From an uncultured Prevotellaceae bacterium (lineage in GTDB: Bacteria > Bacteroidota > Bacteroidia > Bacteroidales > Bacteroidaceae), in the NCBI GenBank assembly GCA_902771155.1, contig CACXVS010000006.1, positions 1-64,000 on the forward strand: DNA of 64,000 nt. Direction: 5' to 3'. The notes below the pieces were generated by a model. That model was not told the origin of the DNA. It ran no database searches and saw only the letters and a list, made by a program, of their open reading frames with translations. Below, piece after piece: positions 6,625-15,716 of this stretch. The stretch's first letter is position 1. Each line of letters begins with the position of its first letter. A program made the position numbers and the translations under genes.

Positions 6625-8062
6625 ACTGATAAACGCCAGGGCAAGGAAGCCCGAGTGGTCGATGGCCGAGCCCGTGAACTTCGTACTCGACGAGGGTGAG
6701 CATATCGCCATCATAGGGCGCAACGGAGCCGGAAAGACCATGTTAGTTGATATGCTGACGGGGCGACATCCAGCCTTTCCGGGTATGGTAAAGTATGGCT
6801 TCGACGAGCCTTACAACAACCTGAAGCACATTACATTCCGCGACACCTACGGGGGTGATAACGACAAGACGTACTTCCTGCAACAACGCTGGAACCAAAT
6901 GGAGATCGACGAGGAGACGCCTACCGTGGGGTCGAAACTGGAAGAAGCCTACCAACTGGCTGGTGAGGACACACCTGAACGCAGAGCCCTGCAGAAGCAT
7001 ATCTACGAGTTGTTTCATCTGGAGGACCTGCTCGATAAGTACATCATTCTGTTGTCGAGTGGTGAACTGAGAAAATACAAACTCGCAGCCTCGCTGTTTA
7101 CAAAGCCCAAAGTGCTGATCATGGAGAATCCGTTTATCGGCCTCGACGCTGAGACGAGAGATCAACTGAAGGCATTGCTGGGGATGTTGGCTAAAGAACA
7201 AGGACTCCAGATTGTCCTCGTACTGGCCAAGACCGACGAGATTCCTTCATTCATCACTCACATTGTGGAGGTGAAGGATATGTGCGTAAAAGACAAGCTA
7301 GCGAATAGTTTACAGTGTATAGTGGATAGTCATGATTACCAGAAAAGTGCAGAAGGCTGTGAGACTAACAACGTAGGAAAGAATGGCGTACAAGGAGATG
7401 AAGTTATCAGGTTCAACCACGTGACGATTCGCTATGGTGAGCGCACGATATTGAAGGACCTGAACTGGACAGTAAGGCGTGGCGATCACTGGGCTCTCTC
7501 AGGACAGAACGGATCAGGAAAATCCACCTTACTCTCACTGGTATGCGCCGACAATCCACAAGGCTATGCCTGCGACATCTCACTCTTCGGACACCGACGG
7601 GGTTCGGGCGAGAGCATCTGGGACATTAAGCGGCACATCGGCTACGTGTCGCCTGAGATGCATCGTGGCTATAAGCAGAACATACCTGCCATACAGATCG
7701 TGGCCAGTGGACTGAAAGATACCGTGGGACTCTACGTGAGGGCTAATGAAGAAGAGAAAAGCCAGTGCCGTAAATGGCTCAAACGACTGGGTATAGGGCA
7801 TCTGGAAGAGCGTAAGTTTATGGAAATGTCGAGTGGCGAACAGCGACTGGTGCTGCTGGCCAGAGCCTTCGTAAAAGAGCCCGACCTACTGATACTCGAC
7901 GAGCCGCTGCATGGGCTCGACGATGAGAATCGACGGATGGTAAAAGCGCTGGTGGACGACTACTGTCAGAACCCAGACGTGACACTGATCTACGTGACAC
8001 ACTATCAAGAGGAACTGCCCCACTCGATTGACCACTCAATCTATCTGGAGCGTCAGACTTAA
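6611..8062 (+). CDS. twin ATP-binding-cassette protein, ModF/PhrA-like
   Basis: 483-residue soluble protein with two ABC ATPase domains and no membrane segments. Domain 1: Walker A GRNGAGKT (36-43), signature LSSGE (148-152), Walker B region [12 protein letters not shown]. Here the usual Asp-Glu pair is Glu172-Asn173, so the catalytic glutamate is missing. Domain 2: Walker A GQNGSGKS, signature MSSGEQ, intact [12 protein letters not shown]. Domain order and asymmetry resemble ModF (PhrA), whose role is poorly defined; a transporter role is doubtful because no permease is nearby. It overlaps ruvC by 14 nt and is 18 nt ahead of the EFR1 gene, suggesting a three-gene operon. Confidence 0.82.
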   Translation: MKTIELINARARKPEWSMAEPVNFVLDEGEHIAIIGRNGAGKTMLVDMLTGRHPAFPGMVKYGFDEPYNNLKHITFRDTYGGDNDKTYFLQQRWNQMEIDEETPTVGSKLEEAYQLAGEDTPERRALQKHIYELFHLEDLLDKYIILLSSGELRKYKLAASLFTKPKVLIMENPFIGLDAETRDQLKALLGMLAKEQGLQIVLVLAKTDEIPSFITHIVEVKDMCVKDKLANSLQCIVDSHDYQKSAEGCETNNVGKNGVQGDEVIRFNHVTIRYGERTILKDLNWTVRRGDHWALSGQNGSGKSTLLSLVCADNPQGYACDISLFGHRRGSGESIWDIKRHIGYVSPEMHRGYKQNIPAIQIVASGLKDTVGLYVRANEEEKSQCRKWLKRLGIGHLEERKFMEMSSGEQRLVLLARAFVKEPDLLILDEPLHGLDDENRRMVKALVDDYCQNPDVTLIYVTHYQEELPHSIDHSIYLERQT

Positions 8063-8080
8063 ATAAAAAAGAATCGGATT

Positions 8081-8866
8081 ATGATATTCTATTTCTCAGG
8101 CACAGGCAACACCCGATGGGTGGCCACAGAGATAGCCAAGGCTATTGGTGAGGAACTGCTGTATATTCCAGACTTACAAAGACAATGTCACTACCAGTTT
8201 ACGCTGAAAGAGGGTGAACGTGTGGGATTCTGCTTCCCTACGCATGGGTGGCAGCCGCCAAGAATCGTAAGGAACTTCATTGAACATCTATACATCGACA
8301 ACATCAACGACCAGACCTATTGTTGGGCGCTGACTACCTGTGGCGACAATATGGGCGACCTGATGACCATGCTGAACAAGGATCTGGCTGGCATTGGACT
8401 CCAGGCTGAGACAATGTTCTCGGTGGTGATGCCTGAGTCGTATGTATGTCTGCCCTTTATGAAGACCGACCTTGAGGATAAGGAGATCTGGAAGATAGAG
8501 AATGCGAGGCGGCAACTGCACCACATCGTCACGATACTGAAAGACGAGAAGCGGGGCATTGTGGAACTGGAGAGGGGCGCCACTCCCCGACTCTACTCGT
8601 ACGTAATTGGCGCCTACTTCAATAAGCACATGATTACAGACAAGAAATTCATGGTTGACGAGGATGTCTGTATCAAGTGCGGCAAGTGTGCAAAGGTGTG
8701 TCCGGTGGATAATATCAAAGGTACACCTCCCAGATGGTTACATGGTGGGAAATGTACCTGTTGTCTGGCTTGTTATCACTACTGTCCCGTTCATGCCATC
8801 AACTACGGCAAAATAACCAGAAAACGGGATCAATACTATTTCAATAGACGCGTGGACCGAAAATAG
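8081..8866 (+). CDS. EFR1-family ferredoxin-flavodoxin fusion
   Basis: 261-residue redox protein. The N-terminal flavodoxin-like domain begins MIFYFSGTGNTRWVA, the FMN phosphate loop. The C-terminal part carries two 4Fe-4S motifs: CIKCGKCAKVCP (Cys197, 200, 203, 207) and CTCCLACYHYCP (Cys225, 228, 231, 235). This is the EFR1 arrangement common in anaerobes, a cytoplasmic electron carrier with unknown partners. Last gene of the ruvC operon; its 3' end overlaps yggS, which converges on it, by 26 nt. Confidence 0.88.
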   Translation: MIFYFSGTGNTRWVATEIAKAIGEELLYIPDLQRQCHYQFTLKEGERVGFCFPTHGWQPPRIVRNFIEHLYIDNINDQTYCWALTTCGDNMGDLMTMLNKDLAGIGLQAETMFSVVMPESYVCLPFMKTDLEDKEIWKIENARRQLHHIVTILKDEKRGIVELERGATPRLYSYVIGAYFNKHMITDKKFMVDEDVCIKCGKCAKVCPVDNIKGTPPRWLHGGKCTCCLACYHYCPVHAINYGKITRKRDQYYFNRRVDRK

Positions 8867-9512
8867 ACGTGCCGATGCGCACCATCGTTGAGCGTGTCTG
8901 GAGGGCAATGGGATAATCATCACTCATACCCCAAGAACGTTCACAGAAAGCATCGTCGTTGGCAAAATATTTCGCCTTGACCTCATCAAAGAAGTCGGCT
9001 GCACTTTGCATCTCACGACGTATCTGTTCCTGGTCATCAACAAACGATGCCATCATCATCAGTCCACAGATTCTGACGTGCTGGAACTCGCGCCATTCGC
9101 CTGCTTCGAGCAGTTGGCGACAGGCATCGAAGGTAAGACCATATTTGGTGGATTCCTCTGCAATATGCAATTCGAGCAGCACCTTGATGACGCGTCCACA
9201 ACGCTCTGCCTGACGGTTAATCTCTTTCAGTAGCTTCAGCGAGTCAACAGCCTCAACCATAGACACATACGGAGCAATATACTTTACCTTGTTCGTCTGC
9301 AGATGACCAATGAAATGCCACTCGATATCCTTGGGCAATGACTCATGCTTCAGGCGCAGTTCCTGCTCGTGACTTTCACCAAAGATGCGTTGGCCCTCTT
9401 CATAGGCTGCCTCGATATATTCGTTGGGGTGATACTTGGAAATTGCCACAAGGCGAACGCCCTGTGGCAATGTGTCGAGTATCTGATGTAAATGACCTTT
9501 AACGTCGTACAT
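8841..9512 (-). CDS. yggS: YggS/PLPBP-family pyridoxal-phosphate homeostasis protein
   Basis: 223-residue single-domain TIM barrel of alanine-racemase-like fold III. The PLP lysine is Lys26 in LVAISKYH. Family motifs IFGESHEQE, WHFIGHLQTNKVKY and MVEAVDSL follow in order. The family buffers PLP and affects amino- and keto-acid balance; no catalytic reaction is established. The 2-nt gap to the DUF4494 gene indicates co-transcription with it and the pseudokinase. Length is normal. Confidence 0.93.
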   Translation of the reverse strand: MYDVKGHLHQILDTLPQGVRLVAISKYHPNEYIEAAYEEGQRIFGESHEQELRLKHESLPKDIEWHFIGHLQTNKVKYIAPYVSMVEAVDSLKLLKEINRQAERCGRVIKVLLELHIAEESTKYGLTFDACRQLLEAGEWREFQHVRICGLMMMASFVDDQEQIRREMQSAADFFDEVKAKYFANDDAFCERSWGMSDDYPIALQTRSTMVRIGTSIFGPRVY

Positions 9513-9514
9513 AG

Positions 9515-9967
9515 TTAAGATTTTTTCTGGTACTCATAGACATCCATTAGTGTGGTCTCGGCTATAGAGGCAATCACATAATCGATCATAGTGCCTCCCA
9601 TTACTTCCTCAATATTCTTCACTGCACCATTAAAAGAACCAGCCTGAACCAAATAGGAGACAGAGGAACGCTTCTCTTTCTCTGTTTTCTCATCGATGGT
9701 AACAAACTGTAGTTTGGCCTTGTACCACTTATCAGCCATCTCATCGTCGGAGAAGAAAATCTCCTTATATGCGGCCTTCTTGATATCTGCCACATCGAAC
9801 TCTCCACTGATATAAGAGGACATTTCCTCTATGATGCGCTCCTCAGCCTCACTGAAGCTGAGGGCGTCAACCACATAACTCTCGTTAACCTTCTTCTGCA
9901 AGCCGTCGTCCATCACTTTCTCAAAACGAATCTTGCACTCAAACCAAATTGCTGATCTACTTCTCAT
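9515..9967 (-). CDS. DUF4494 domain-containing protein
   Basis: 150-residue cytoplasmic protein with the DUF4494 hallmarks: an N-terminal WFECKIRFEKVMDDGLQKKV strand, AEERIIEEMSSYISGEF, and a C-terminal helix-strand ending SIAETTLMDVYEY. Function is unknown and the family is restricted to Bacteroidota. It lies between the pseudokinase (44-nt gap) and yggS (2-nt gap), a likely three-gene operon read from the promoter at 11380-11387. Confidence 0.85.
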   Translation of the reverse strand: MRSRSAIWFECKIRFEKVMDDGLQKKVNESYVVDALSFSEAEERIIEEMSSYISGEFDVADIKKAAYKEIFFSDDEMADKWYKAKLQFVTIDEKTEKEKRSSVSYLVQAGSFNGAVKNIEEVMGGTMIDYVIASIAETTLMDVYEYQKKS

Positions 9968-10011
9968 TATTCAATTATCTCTTTTTACTTTTTTACCTTT
10001 TAACCTTTATT

Positions 10012-11346
10012 CTACTCTTTTTCTTTAGCGGCTTCCTGACCTTTCTTGACCTCTTCCTCTTGCTCGTCTTTCTGCTTCTTCACGCCATAATAGTCTTTCT
10101 CCATCTCTGCCTTCTTCTTCTCGGTAAGTTGTTCGATAATCTGAGAGGCGATGCCCGAGGCACGGTCCTGACTGATGGAGGTCGATTTGCTGAGATCACT
10201 CTGAAGCTTGGACAACCGATCGGTCATAATTTTGCTCTTGGCATTGAAATTCTGCTCAGAAGAGTTCATGTTCTTAGTGTTATAGACATCGCCGATAATG
10301 GCTTCGGCCTGTTTCGTGAACTGTTTGCGGAAGATGGCCTCAGCCTTGGCGTTATACTCACGCATCTTGCCAGGACTCATACCCAGAGAATCCTTGCGCT
10401 GTTTCTGCAGATTCACCACATTGGCAATCATGGCTGAATCGGCATCGGCACCAAGACCCAAGAGCATATCAGGATCCTCCTCTACCATCTCGTCGGGGAT
10501 AGGCTCGTCGACGGGTTTCACGTATTCTACAACCTCAGGACTGGGAAGCAGATAGAAGAACAACCCCACAATAGCCGCTGCAATGGCAATAGCCGAGACA
10601 GCCATCAAACCTGTACGACGGGCTTGAGAGAGGCTGGTCATCATCTTATACATGGTCTCTACAGACTCGTAGCGCTTCTCTGGTTCTACCGCCGTGGCCT
10701 TTTCCACCACACGCTTCAACTCGAGGGGCAGACCTGACGAATCGTAGATAAACTCAATAAACTTACCAAGCGAATATACGTCAGTACGAGCGTCGATGAT
10801 GCCTCCATTGAACACCTCGGGAGCCACAAACTGCTCAACGCCGTCCCAAAGCACATCCTGATCGACCTTCTGGTAGAATGAGCCGTGACATAGCAGGCGG
10901 ACGGCCAGATCGCTCTTACGCAACAGAATGTTGGAAGGTGCAAAGCAGACATGATAGATGTTCTGGGCGTTCAGATAGACGGTCAGTTCTGCAAGTTGAC
11001 GGATCGTCTCCTTGATAAACTCACCCCTGGCTACGATAGAGGGATCTTCGTTAAGTGCTTGTTCCACTGTGAGATAGTTACCTGGTTCCACAGCAATAGC
11101 GTAAACGCCATCCTCGCCCTCATTAGGAGCGAAATGAAGTTGGGTCTTCTGGTCAATACCAGAGAGCGACTCGTATTCAGTCTGTACACTCTTAGCGAAA
11201 AAGATGTTATCGGCCAACTCGTCGTGGAACTCGACAAAGTTGGAATACTTCCCGTCGATCAACCGCTTGTAGAAGTTGCCATACGGCAGACGTACCTTGA
11301 TGGTCTTGCGAGCATCACGCGTCTCAATCAGTTCTTCATAATTCAT
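10012..11346 (-). CDS. membrane-anchored pseudokinase (Ser/Thr kinase fold)
   Basis: 444 residues. Residues about 20-240 have the late landmarks of a Hanks-type kinase: APSNILL (catalytic loop), FVAPE (APE, 175-177) and DARTDVYSLG (Asp189). The catalytic positions are lost: HRDxKxxN is HVCFAPSN (Cys134, Ala136), DFG is CHG (153-155), and no P-loop or VAIK lysine is evident. A membrane helix spans about 245-267, followed by a long charged, coiled-coil-like region ending in Lys/Glu repeats. It is probably a signalling or scaffold protein rather than an enzyme. The start at 11346 fits the promoter at 11380-11387; longer in-frame starts would overlap it. Confidence 0.82.
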   Translation of the reverse strand: MNYEELIETRDARKTIKVRLPYGNFYKRLIDGKYSNFVEFHDELADNIFFAKSVQTEYESLSGIDQKTQLHFAPNEGEDGVYAIAVEPGNYLTVEQALNEDPSIVARGEFIKETIRQLAELTVYLNAQNIYHVCFAPSNILLRKSDLAVRLLCHGSFYQKVDQDVLWDGVEQFVAPEVFNGGIIDARTDVYSLGKFIEFIYDSSGLPLELKRVVEKATAVEPEKRYESVETMYKMMTSLSQARRTGLMAVSAIAIAAAIVGLFFYLLPSPEVVEYVKPVDEPIPDEMVEEDPDMLLGLGADADSAMIANVVNLQKQRKDSLGMSPGKMREYNAKAEAIFRKQFTKQAEAIIGDVYNTKNMNSSEQNFNAKSKIMTDRLSKLQSDLSKSTSISQDRASGIASQIIEQLTEKKKAEMEKDYYGVKKQKDEQEEEVKKGQEAAKEKE

Positions 11347-11379
11347 CGTTCTGTCTCCCTTTTGATTGATTTTGTTGGG

Positions 11380-11387
11380 CAAAAGTA
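11380..11387 (-). promoter_or_regulatory. promoter core (TACTTTTG) for the pseudokinase operon
   Basis: TACTTTTG on the minus strand with TTTG at 11408-11411 (20-bp spacing). It is divergent from the aminotransferase promoter and fixes the pseudokinase start at 11346. Confidence 0.78.
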
Positions 11388-11451
11388 CACATAATATTCG
11401 AGAAACGCAAATTTTTGGGTAGAGATTGCGCAGATTTACGATAATTTGTGT

Positions 11452-11459
11452 TACCTTTG
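11452..11459 (+). promoter_or_regulatory. promoter core (TACCTTTG) for the aminotransferase operon
   Basis: TACCTTTG, then a ~45-nt A-rich leader with repeated AGTAAAAA-type words up to the ATG at 11510. Confidence 0.72.
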
Positions 11460-11509
11460 CACCGATTTTACAAAAAGTAAAAAGGTAAAACAGTAAAAAA
11501 GTAAAAAAG

Positions 11510-12718
11510 ATGCCTGAAATTTCAGTTCGTGGCCTGGAAATGCCCGAGTCGCCTATCAGGAAACTCGCACCATTGGCTGCAGCCGCCAAAAAGAGAGGTA
11601 CCAAAGTGTATCACCTGAACATTGGACAGCCCGATCTGCCCACGCCACAGGTTGGCCTTGACGCCCTGAAGCAGATAGACCGTGAGATTCTGGAGTATTC
11701 TCCCTCACAGGGTTATGTAAGCTATCGCGAAAAACTGGTGGACTACTACGCGAAATACAATATCAACGTCACTGCAGAAGATATCATCATCACCTCGGGT
11801 GGTAGTGAGGCTGTACTCTTTGCCTTCCTCAGTTGTCTGAATCCAGGCGACGAGATCATCGTGCCAGAGCCTGCCTATGCCAACTATATGGCTTTTGCCA
11901 TCTCGGCGGGTGCTAAGATTCGTACCATCGCCACCACCATCGAGGAGGGATTCTCGCTGCCAAAGGTGGAGAAGTTCGAGGAGCTTATCAATGAGCGCAC
12001 AAGGGCCATCATGATCTGCAACCCCAACAACCCGACGGGTTATCTCTATACACGTCGCGAGATGAACCAGATACGCGACCTGGTGAAGAAATACGATCTG
12101 TATCTCTTCTCCGACGAGGTCTATCGTGAATATATCTATACGGGCTCACCTTACATTTCGGCTTGCCATCTGGAGGGTATCGAGCAGAACGTGATCCTGA
12201 TCGACTCTGTGTCGAAGCGTTATTCAGAGTGCGGTATCCGTATTGGTGCACTGATCACAAAGAACGTTGAGGTGAGAAAAGCCGTGATGAAGTTCTGTCA
12301 GGCACGCCTCTCTCCTCCCCTTATCGGACAGATTGTGGCAGAGGCTTCGCTGGATGCACCAGAGGAGTACTATCGTGATGTCTATGACGAATATGTGGAG
12401 CGACGTAAGTGTCTGATCGACGGACTGAACCGTATTCCCGGTGTGTATTCTCCCATCCCCATGGGTGCCTTCTATACAGTGGCCAAACTACCAGTAGATG
12501 ATGCAGAGGAATTCTGTCGCTGGTGCCTGTCGGAGTTCAATTACGAAGGCGAAACCGTGATGATGGCGCCTGCTGCAGGTTTCTATACCACACCCGGTGC
12601 TGGCGTGAATCAGGTACGTATTGCCTACGTGCTGAAGAAGGAAGACTTGGAACGAGCCCTCGTCGTACTGAGGAAGGCCCTCGAGGCTTACCCGGGAAGA
12701 GTTGATGAAGAGAAGTGA
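11510..12718 (+). CDS. PLP-dependent class I/II aminotransferase
   Basis: 402-residue fold-type I aminotransferase. The PLP lysine is Lys236 in DSVSKRYSECGIRIG. Other landmarks are NIGQPDLPTP at the start, TSGGSEAVLFAF (cofactor phosphate contact), CNPNNPTGYLY, and FSDEVYREYIY (Asp and Tyr that bind the ring). The sequence resembles AspC/bacterial aspartate or aromatic aminotransferases; the substrate cannot be fixed from sequence. It is translationally coupled to the permease downstream: the stop TGA overlaps its GTG start. Confidence 0.92.
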   Translation: MPEISVRGLEMPESPIRKLAPLAAAAKKRGTKVYHLNIGQPDLPTPQVGLDALKQIDREILEYSPSQGYVSYREKLVDYYAKYNINVTAEDIIITSGGSEAVLFAFLSCLNPGDEIIVPEPAYANYMAFAISAGAKIRTIATTIEEGFSLPKVEKFEELINERTRAIMICNPNNPTGYLYTRREMNQIRDLVKKYDLYLFSDEVYREYIYTGSPYISACHLEGIEQNVILIDSVSKRYSECGIRIGALITKNVEVRKAVMKFCQARLSPPLIGQIVAEASLDAPEEYYRDVYDEYVERRKCLIDGLNRIPGVYSPIPMGAFYTVAKLPVDDAEEFCRWCLSEFNYEGETVMMAPAAGFYTTPGAGVNQVRIAYVLKKEDLERALVVLRKALEAYPGRVDEEK

Positions 12719-13962
12719 ATTTCCCACTATTCATAGCCAAGCGAATCTATAGCGATAAGGGCGACAAGCGCATGGTAAGTCGTCCTGCTATCCGTATTGC
12801 CACTATCGGAGTGGCAATTGGTCTGGCTGTGATGATCATCACCGTCAGTGTGGTACTGGGATTCAAGCACACCATACGTGACAAGGTGGTAGGCTTTGGC
12901 GGACATATTCAGGTGCACAACGTGTTGCTTTATAACGATGTGGATCCCTACTACATTCATGCCGACGACAGTCTGCTGGAGAGTATCAAGGCCATAGAAG
13001 GCGTGAAACACGTGGAGCGTTACTCTGTGACACAGGGGTTACTGAAGACGGAGGACGACTTTCTGGGGGTAGCCTTCAAAGGCGTAGGTCCTGACTTTAA
13101 GACAGACTTCCTGAAAGAGCATCTGCTGGAGGGTGAGATTCCCCAGTTCAGTGATTCTACCAGTAAATACCAGTTGCTGATGTCGAAGATGATTGCCGAC
13201 AAATTGCAACTGAAAACAGGCGACAAGGTGTTTGCCTACTTCATTGGGAACAACGATGTAAAGACAAGAAAATATACGATCTGTGGTATCTACCAGACGA
13301 ATATGACGCGCTTCGACGAGAGCATCTGTCTGACGGATATCTATGCAGTGAATCGTTTGAACGGATGGGAACGTGGTGACTGTTCGGTGGTTGGTGTTAC
13401 CGTCAACAATCTCGACCAGTTGCCAGTGACGGAAGAGGCTTTTGTCAATAAGGTGAACCGCAGTAGTGACAGCAAAGACAATATGCTGACCTCACAGACC
13501 ATCTACGACACATATCCACAGGTGTTTATGTGGTTGGAATTGCTCGATATCAATGTGTGGATCATCCTCGCCCTGATGGTTTGTGTGGCAGGGTTCACAA
13601 TGATCAGCGGACTCCTGATTATCATTCTGGAACGTACACAGATGATTGGCGTATTGAAGGCCCTCGGAGCCAGGAACAAGACCATCAGACACACCTTCCT
13701 CTGGTTCTCGGTCTTCATCATTGGTCAGGGTATGCTTTGGGGAAACATCATAGGCATTGGCATCGTGCTGTTACAGCAATACACTGGCTTCATTTCACTG
13801 GATCCCCAGACTTACTATGTGAGTGAGGCACCCATGGAACTGAACATACCCCTTATCCTGTTGCTCGATGCCGTGACTTTGCTAATCTGTGTGTTTGTGT
13901 TGATAGCACCAAGTTATCTGATTTCACACATTCACCCGGCAAGGTCGATGAGATATGAATGA
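12715..13962 (+). CDS. FtsX-like permease, LolC/LolE type
   Basis: 415-residue inner-membrane protein with one N-terminal helix (TIGVAIGLAVMIITVSVVLG), a large periplasmic domain, and three C-terminal helices, the last ending in the FtsX/MacB fold. It starts FIAKRIYSDKGDKRMVSRPA, typical of Bacteroidota LolC/E-like proteins, which extract lipoproteins from the inner membrane together with a LolD ATPase. No ATPase is adjacent. It starts with GTG at 12715 in a GTGA overlap with the aminotransferase stop, so the two genes are coupled. Confidence 0.86.
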   Translation: MNFPLFIAKRIYSDKGDKRMVSRPAIRIATIGVAIGLAVMIITVSVVLGFKHTIRDKVVGFGGHIQVHNVLLYNDVDPYYIHADDSLLESIKAIEGVKHVERYSVTQGLLKTEDDFLGVAFKGVGPDFKTDFLKEHLLEGEIPQFSDSTSKYQLLMSKMIADKLQLKTGDKVFAYFIGNNDVKTRKYTICGIYQTNMTRFDESICLTDIYAVNRLNGWERGDCSVVGVTVNNLDQLPVTEEAFVNKVNRSSDSKDNMLTSQTIYDTYPQVFMWLELLDINVWIILALMVCVAGFTMISGLLIIILERTQMIGVLKALGARNKTIRHTFLWFSVFIIGQGMLWGNIIGIGIVLLQQYTGFISLDPQTYYVSEAPMELNIPLILLLDAVTLLICVFVLIAPSYLISHIHPARSMRYE

Positions 13963-14012
13963 TTTTTTTGAAAAATTGCACAAAAATATTTGTTAGTGTG
14001 CAAAAAATGATG

Positions 14013-14020
14013 TACCTTTG
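14013..14020 (+). promoter_or_regulatory. promoter core (TACCTTTG) for the acyl-CoA synthetase pair
   Basis: TACCTTTG with TTTG at 13989-13992 (20-bp spacing). GTGCAAA (13998-14004) and TTTGCAC (14017-14023) form an inverted repeat around it. Confidence 0.8.
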
Positions 14021-14049
14021 CACAAAAATTAAAAAATTGTGCAGTTTCA

Positions 14050-15708
14050 ATGGAAACATTCAGCAGTTTTAATGCTTATATCCAGAAGGCTATCACAGAG
14101 AACTGGGACCAAGATGCGCTCACTGATTATCAGGGCATCACGCTCCAGTTTCATGATGTAGCCCGGAAAATAGAGAAGATTCACATAGTATTTGAGAATA
14201 GTGGTGTTGAGCAAGGTGACAAGATTGCCATCTGCGGACGAAATTCAGCCCACTGGGCAGTGGCCTATCTCGCCACACTGACGTATGGCGCAGTAGCAGT
14301 TCCCATCTTGCACGAGTTTAATGGCGAACAGATTCAGAATATCGTCAATCACTCTGGGTCCAAGCTCCTGTTTGTGGGAGACTACGCAGTGAAGACCATT
14401 GAGGCCGAAACGATGCCGAATCTGGAGGCTATCATTAACCTGCCCGACTTCTCGTTACTGATTTCCCGATCTGAGAAAGTGACTTACGCGCGCGAACATT
14501 TAAATATGTTGTTTGGCAGTAAGTATCCGAAGGCATTCAGGAAGGAGCATGTGAAATACCATGAAGACCAGGCAGAAGAGTTGGCACTCATTAATTACAC
14601 CAGTGGTACGACTGGGCATTCAAAGGGCGTAATGCTACCCTATCGCGCGCTCTGGGGAAATGTGGAATTCATCATTGACCGTCTGGGAAAGAAGGTAAAG
14701 CCAGGCGATAATCTGCTGAGTATCCTGCCTATGGCTCACATGTATGGTATGTCGGTAGAATTCCTCTTCGGCTTCTGTCATGGATGCCACCTGTTCTTCC
14801 TGACACGTCTGCCGTCGCCAGCCATCATTGCACAAGCCTTCGCTGAGGTCAAGCCTGCATTGATTGTGACGGTGCCCCTGATCATAGAGAAGATTATCCG
14901 CAAGAAAGTATTCCCAAAGATACAAGACAACCGCATCCGACTGTTGCTGGCCATGCCTGTAATATCGAAGAAGGTGAAGGAACGCATCTGTCAGGAAGTG
15001 TATAACGCCTTTGGCGGACGTGCCTACGAGGTGATTGTGGGTGGCGCTGCCCTTTCGAAAGAGATTGAAGAATTCCTGCTATCCATTAACTTCCCCTTGA
15101 CTGTGGGCTATGGAACGACGGAGTGTGCGCCCCTAATCTCGTACTGCGACTATAAAGAATTCATTGGCGGATCATGCGGTGTGCCTGTAGATCGTATGAA
15201 GGTTAAGATCCTCTCTTCAGATCCAGAAAACATTCCTGGTGAAATCGTCACAAAGGGTACGAATCTCATGATTGGCTACTACAACAATGAAGAGGCCACA
15301 AAGGCTGTCTTAGACGAAGAGGATTGGTATCACACGGGCGATCTGGGCACAATGATCCGTAGTGGACATATCTTTATTCGTGGGCGCATCAAGAACATGC
15401 TGCTTGGTGCCAACGGACAGAACATATATCCAGAAGAGATTGAAGACAAACTAAATACTATGCCCATGGTGTCGGAGTGTATCGTCATTCAGCGTGGCGA
15501 CAAGCTCGTGGCCCTCGTGCATCCAGACAAGGACGAAGTGGTGAACTTCTCACTGGAAGAGCTGGTGCAGATCATGGAGCAGAATCGTCAGGAACTGAAC
15601 AACCAGTTGCCCGTCTATAGCCGCATCTCGGCCATCGAGCTCCACGACGAAGAGTTTGCCAAGACGCCTAAAAAGAGTATCAAACGCTATCTATATCAGA
15701 ATAACTAA
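14050..15708 (+). CDS. long-chain acyl-CoA synthetase / AMP-binding enzyme, copy 1
   Basis: 552-residue member of the ANL adenylating superfamily. The P-loop-like motif INYTSGTTGHSKGVMLP is followed by SMxxMAHMYG-type motif LPMAHMYG, VGYGTTECAPL, and the hinge and C-terminal motifs WYHTGDLG and GRIKNMLLGANGQNIYPEEI with a late catalytic Lys in TPKKSIKRYLY. It activates a fatty or other carboxylic acid as acyl-AMP and transfers it to CoA (or ACP). Length is normal for FadD15-like short synthetases. Its close relative follows 8 nt downstream. Confidence 0.92.
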   Translation: METFSSFNAYIQKAITENWDQDALTDYQGITLQFHDVARKIEKIHIVFENSGVEQGDKIAICGRNSAHWAVAYLATLTYGAVAVPILHEFNGEQIQNIVNHSGSKLLFVGDYAVKTIEAETMPNLEAIINLPDFSLLISRSEKVTYAREHLNMLFGSKYPKAFRKEHVKYHEDQAEELALINYTSGTTGHSKGVMLPYRALWGNVEFIIDRLGKKVKPGDNLLSILPMAHMYGMSVEFLFGFCHGCHLFFLTRLPSPAIIAQAFAEVKPALIVTVPLIIEKIIRKKVFPKIQDNRIRLLLAMPVISKKVKERICQEVYNAFGGRAYEVIVGGAALSKEIEEFLLSINFPLTVGYGTTECAPLISYCDYKEFIGGSCGVPVDRMKVKILSSDPENIPGEIVTKGTNLMIGYYNNEEATKAVLDEEDWYHTGDLGTMIRSGHIFIRGRIKNMLLGANGQNIYPEEIEDKLNTMPMVSECIVIQRGDKLVALVHPDKDEVVNFSLEELVQIMEQNRQELNNQLPVYSRISAIELHDEEFAKTPKKSIKRYLYQNN

Positions 15709-15716
15709 AAATGCGT

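Noticed and set aside
6058..6741. A 227-codon minus-strand frame opposite ruvC
   Set aside because: ruvC shows all four catalytic acids and a promoter; the opposite frame has none.
11347..11604. An 86-codon in-frame extension of the pseudokinase
   Set aside because: It crosses the pseudokinase promoter at 11380-11387, and its content is frame-shadow of the aminotransferase region.
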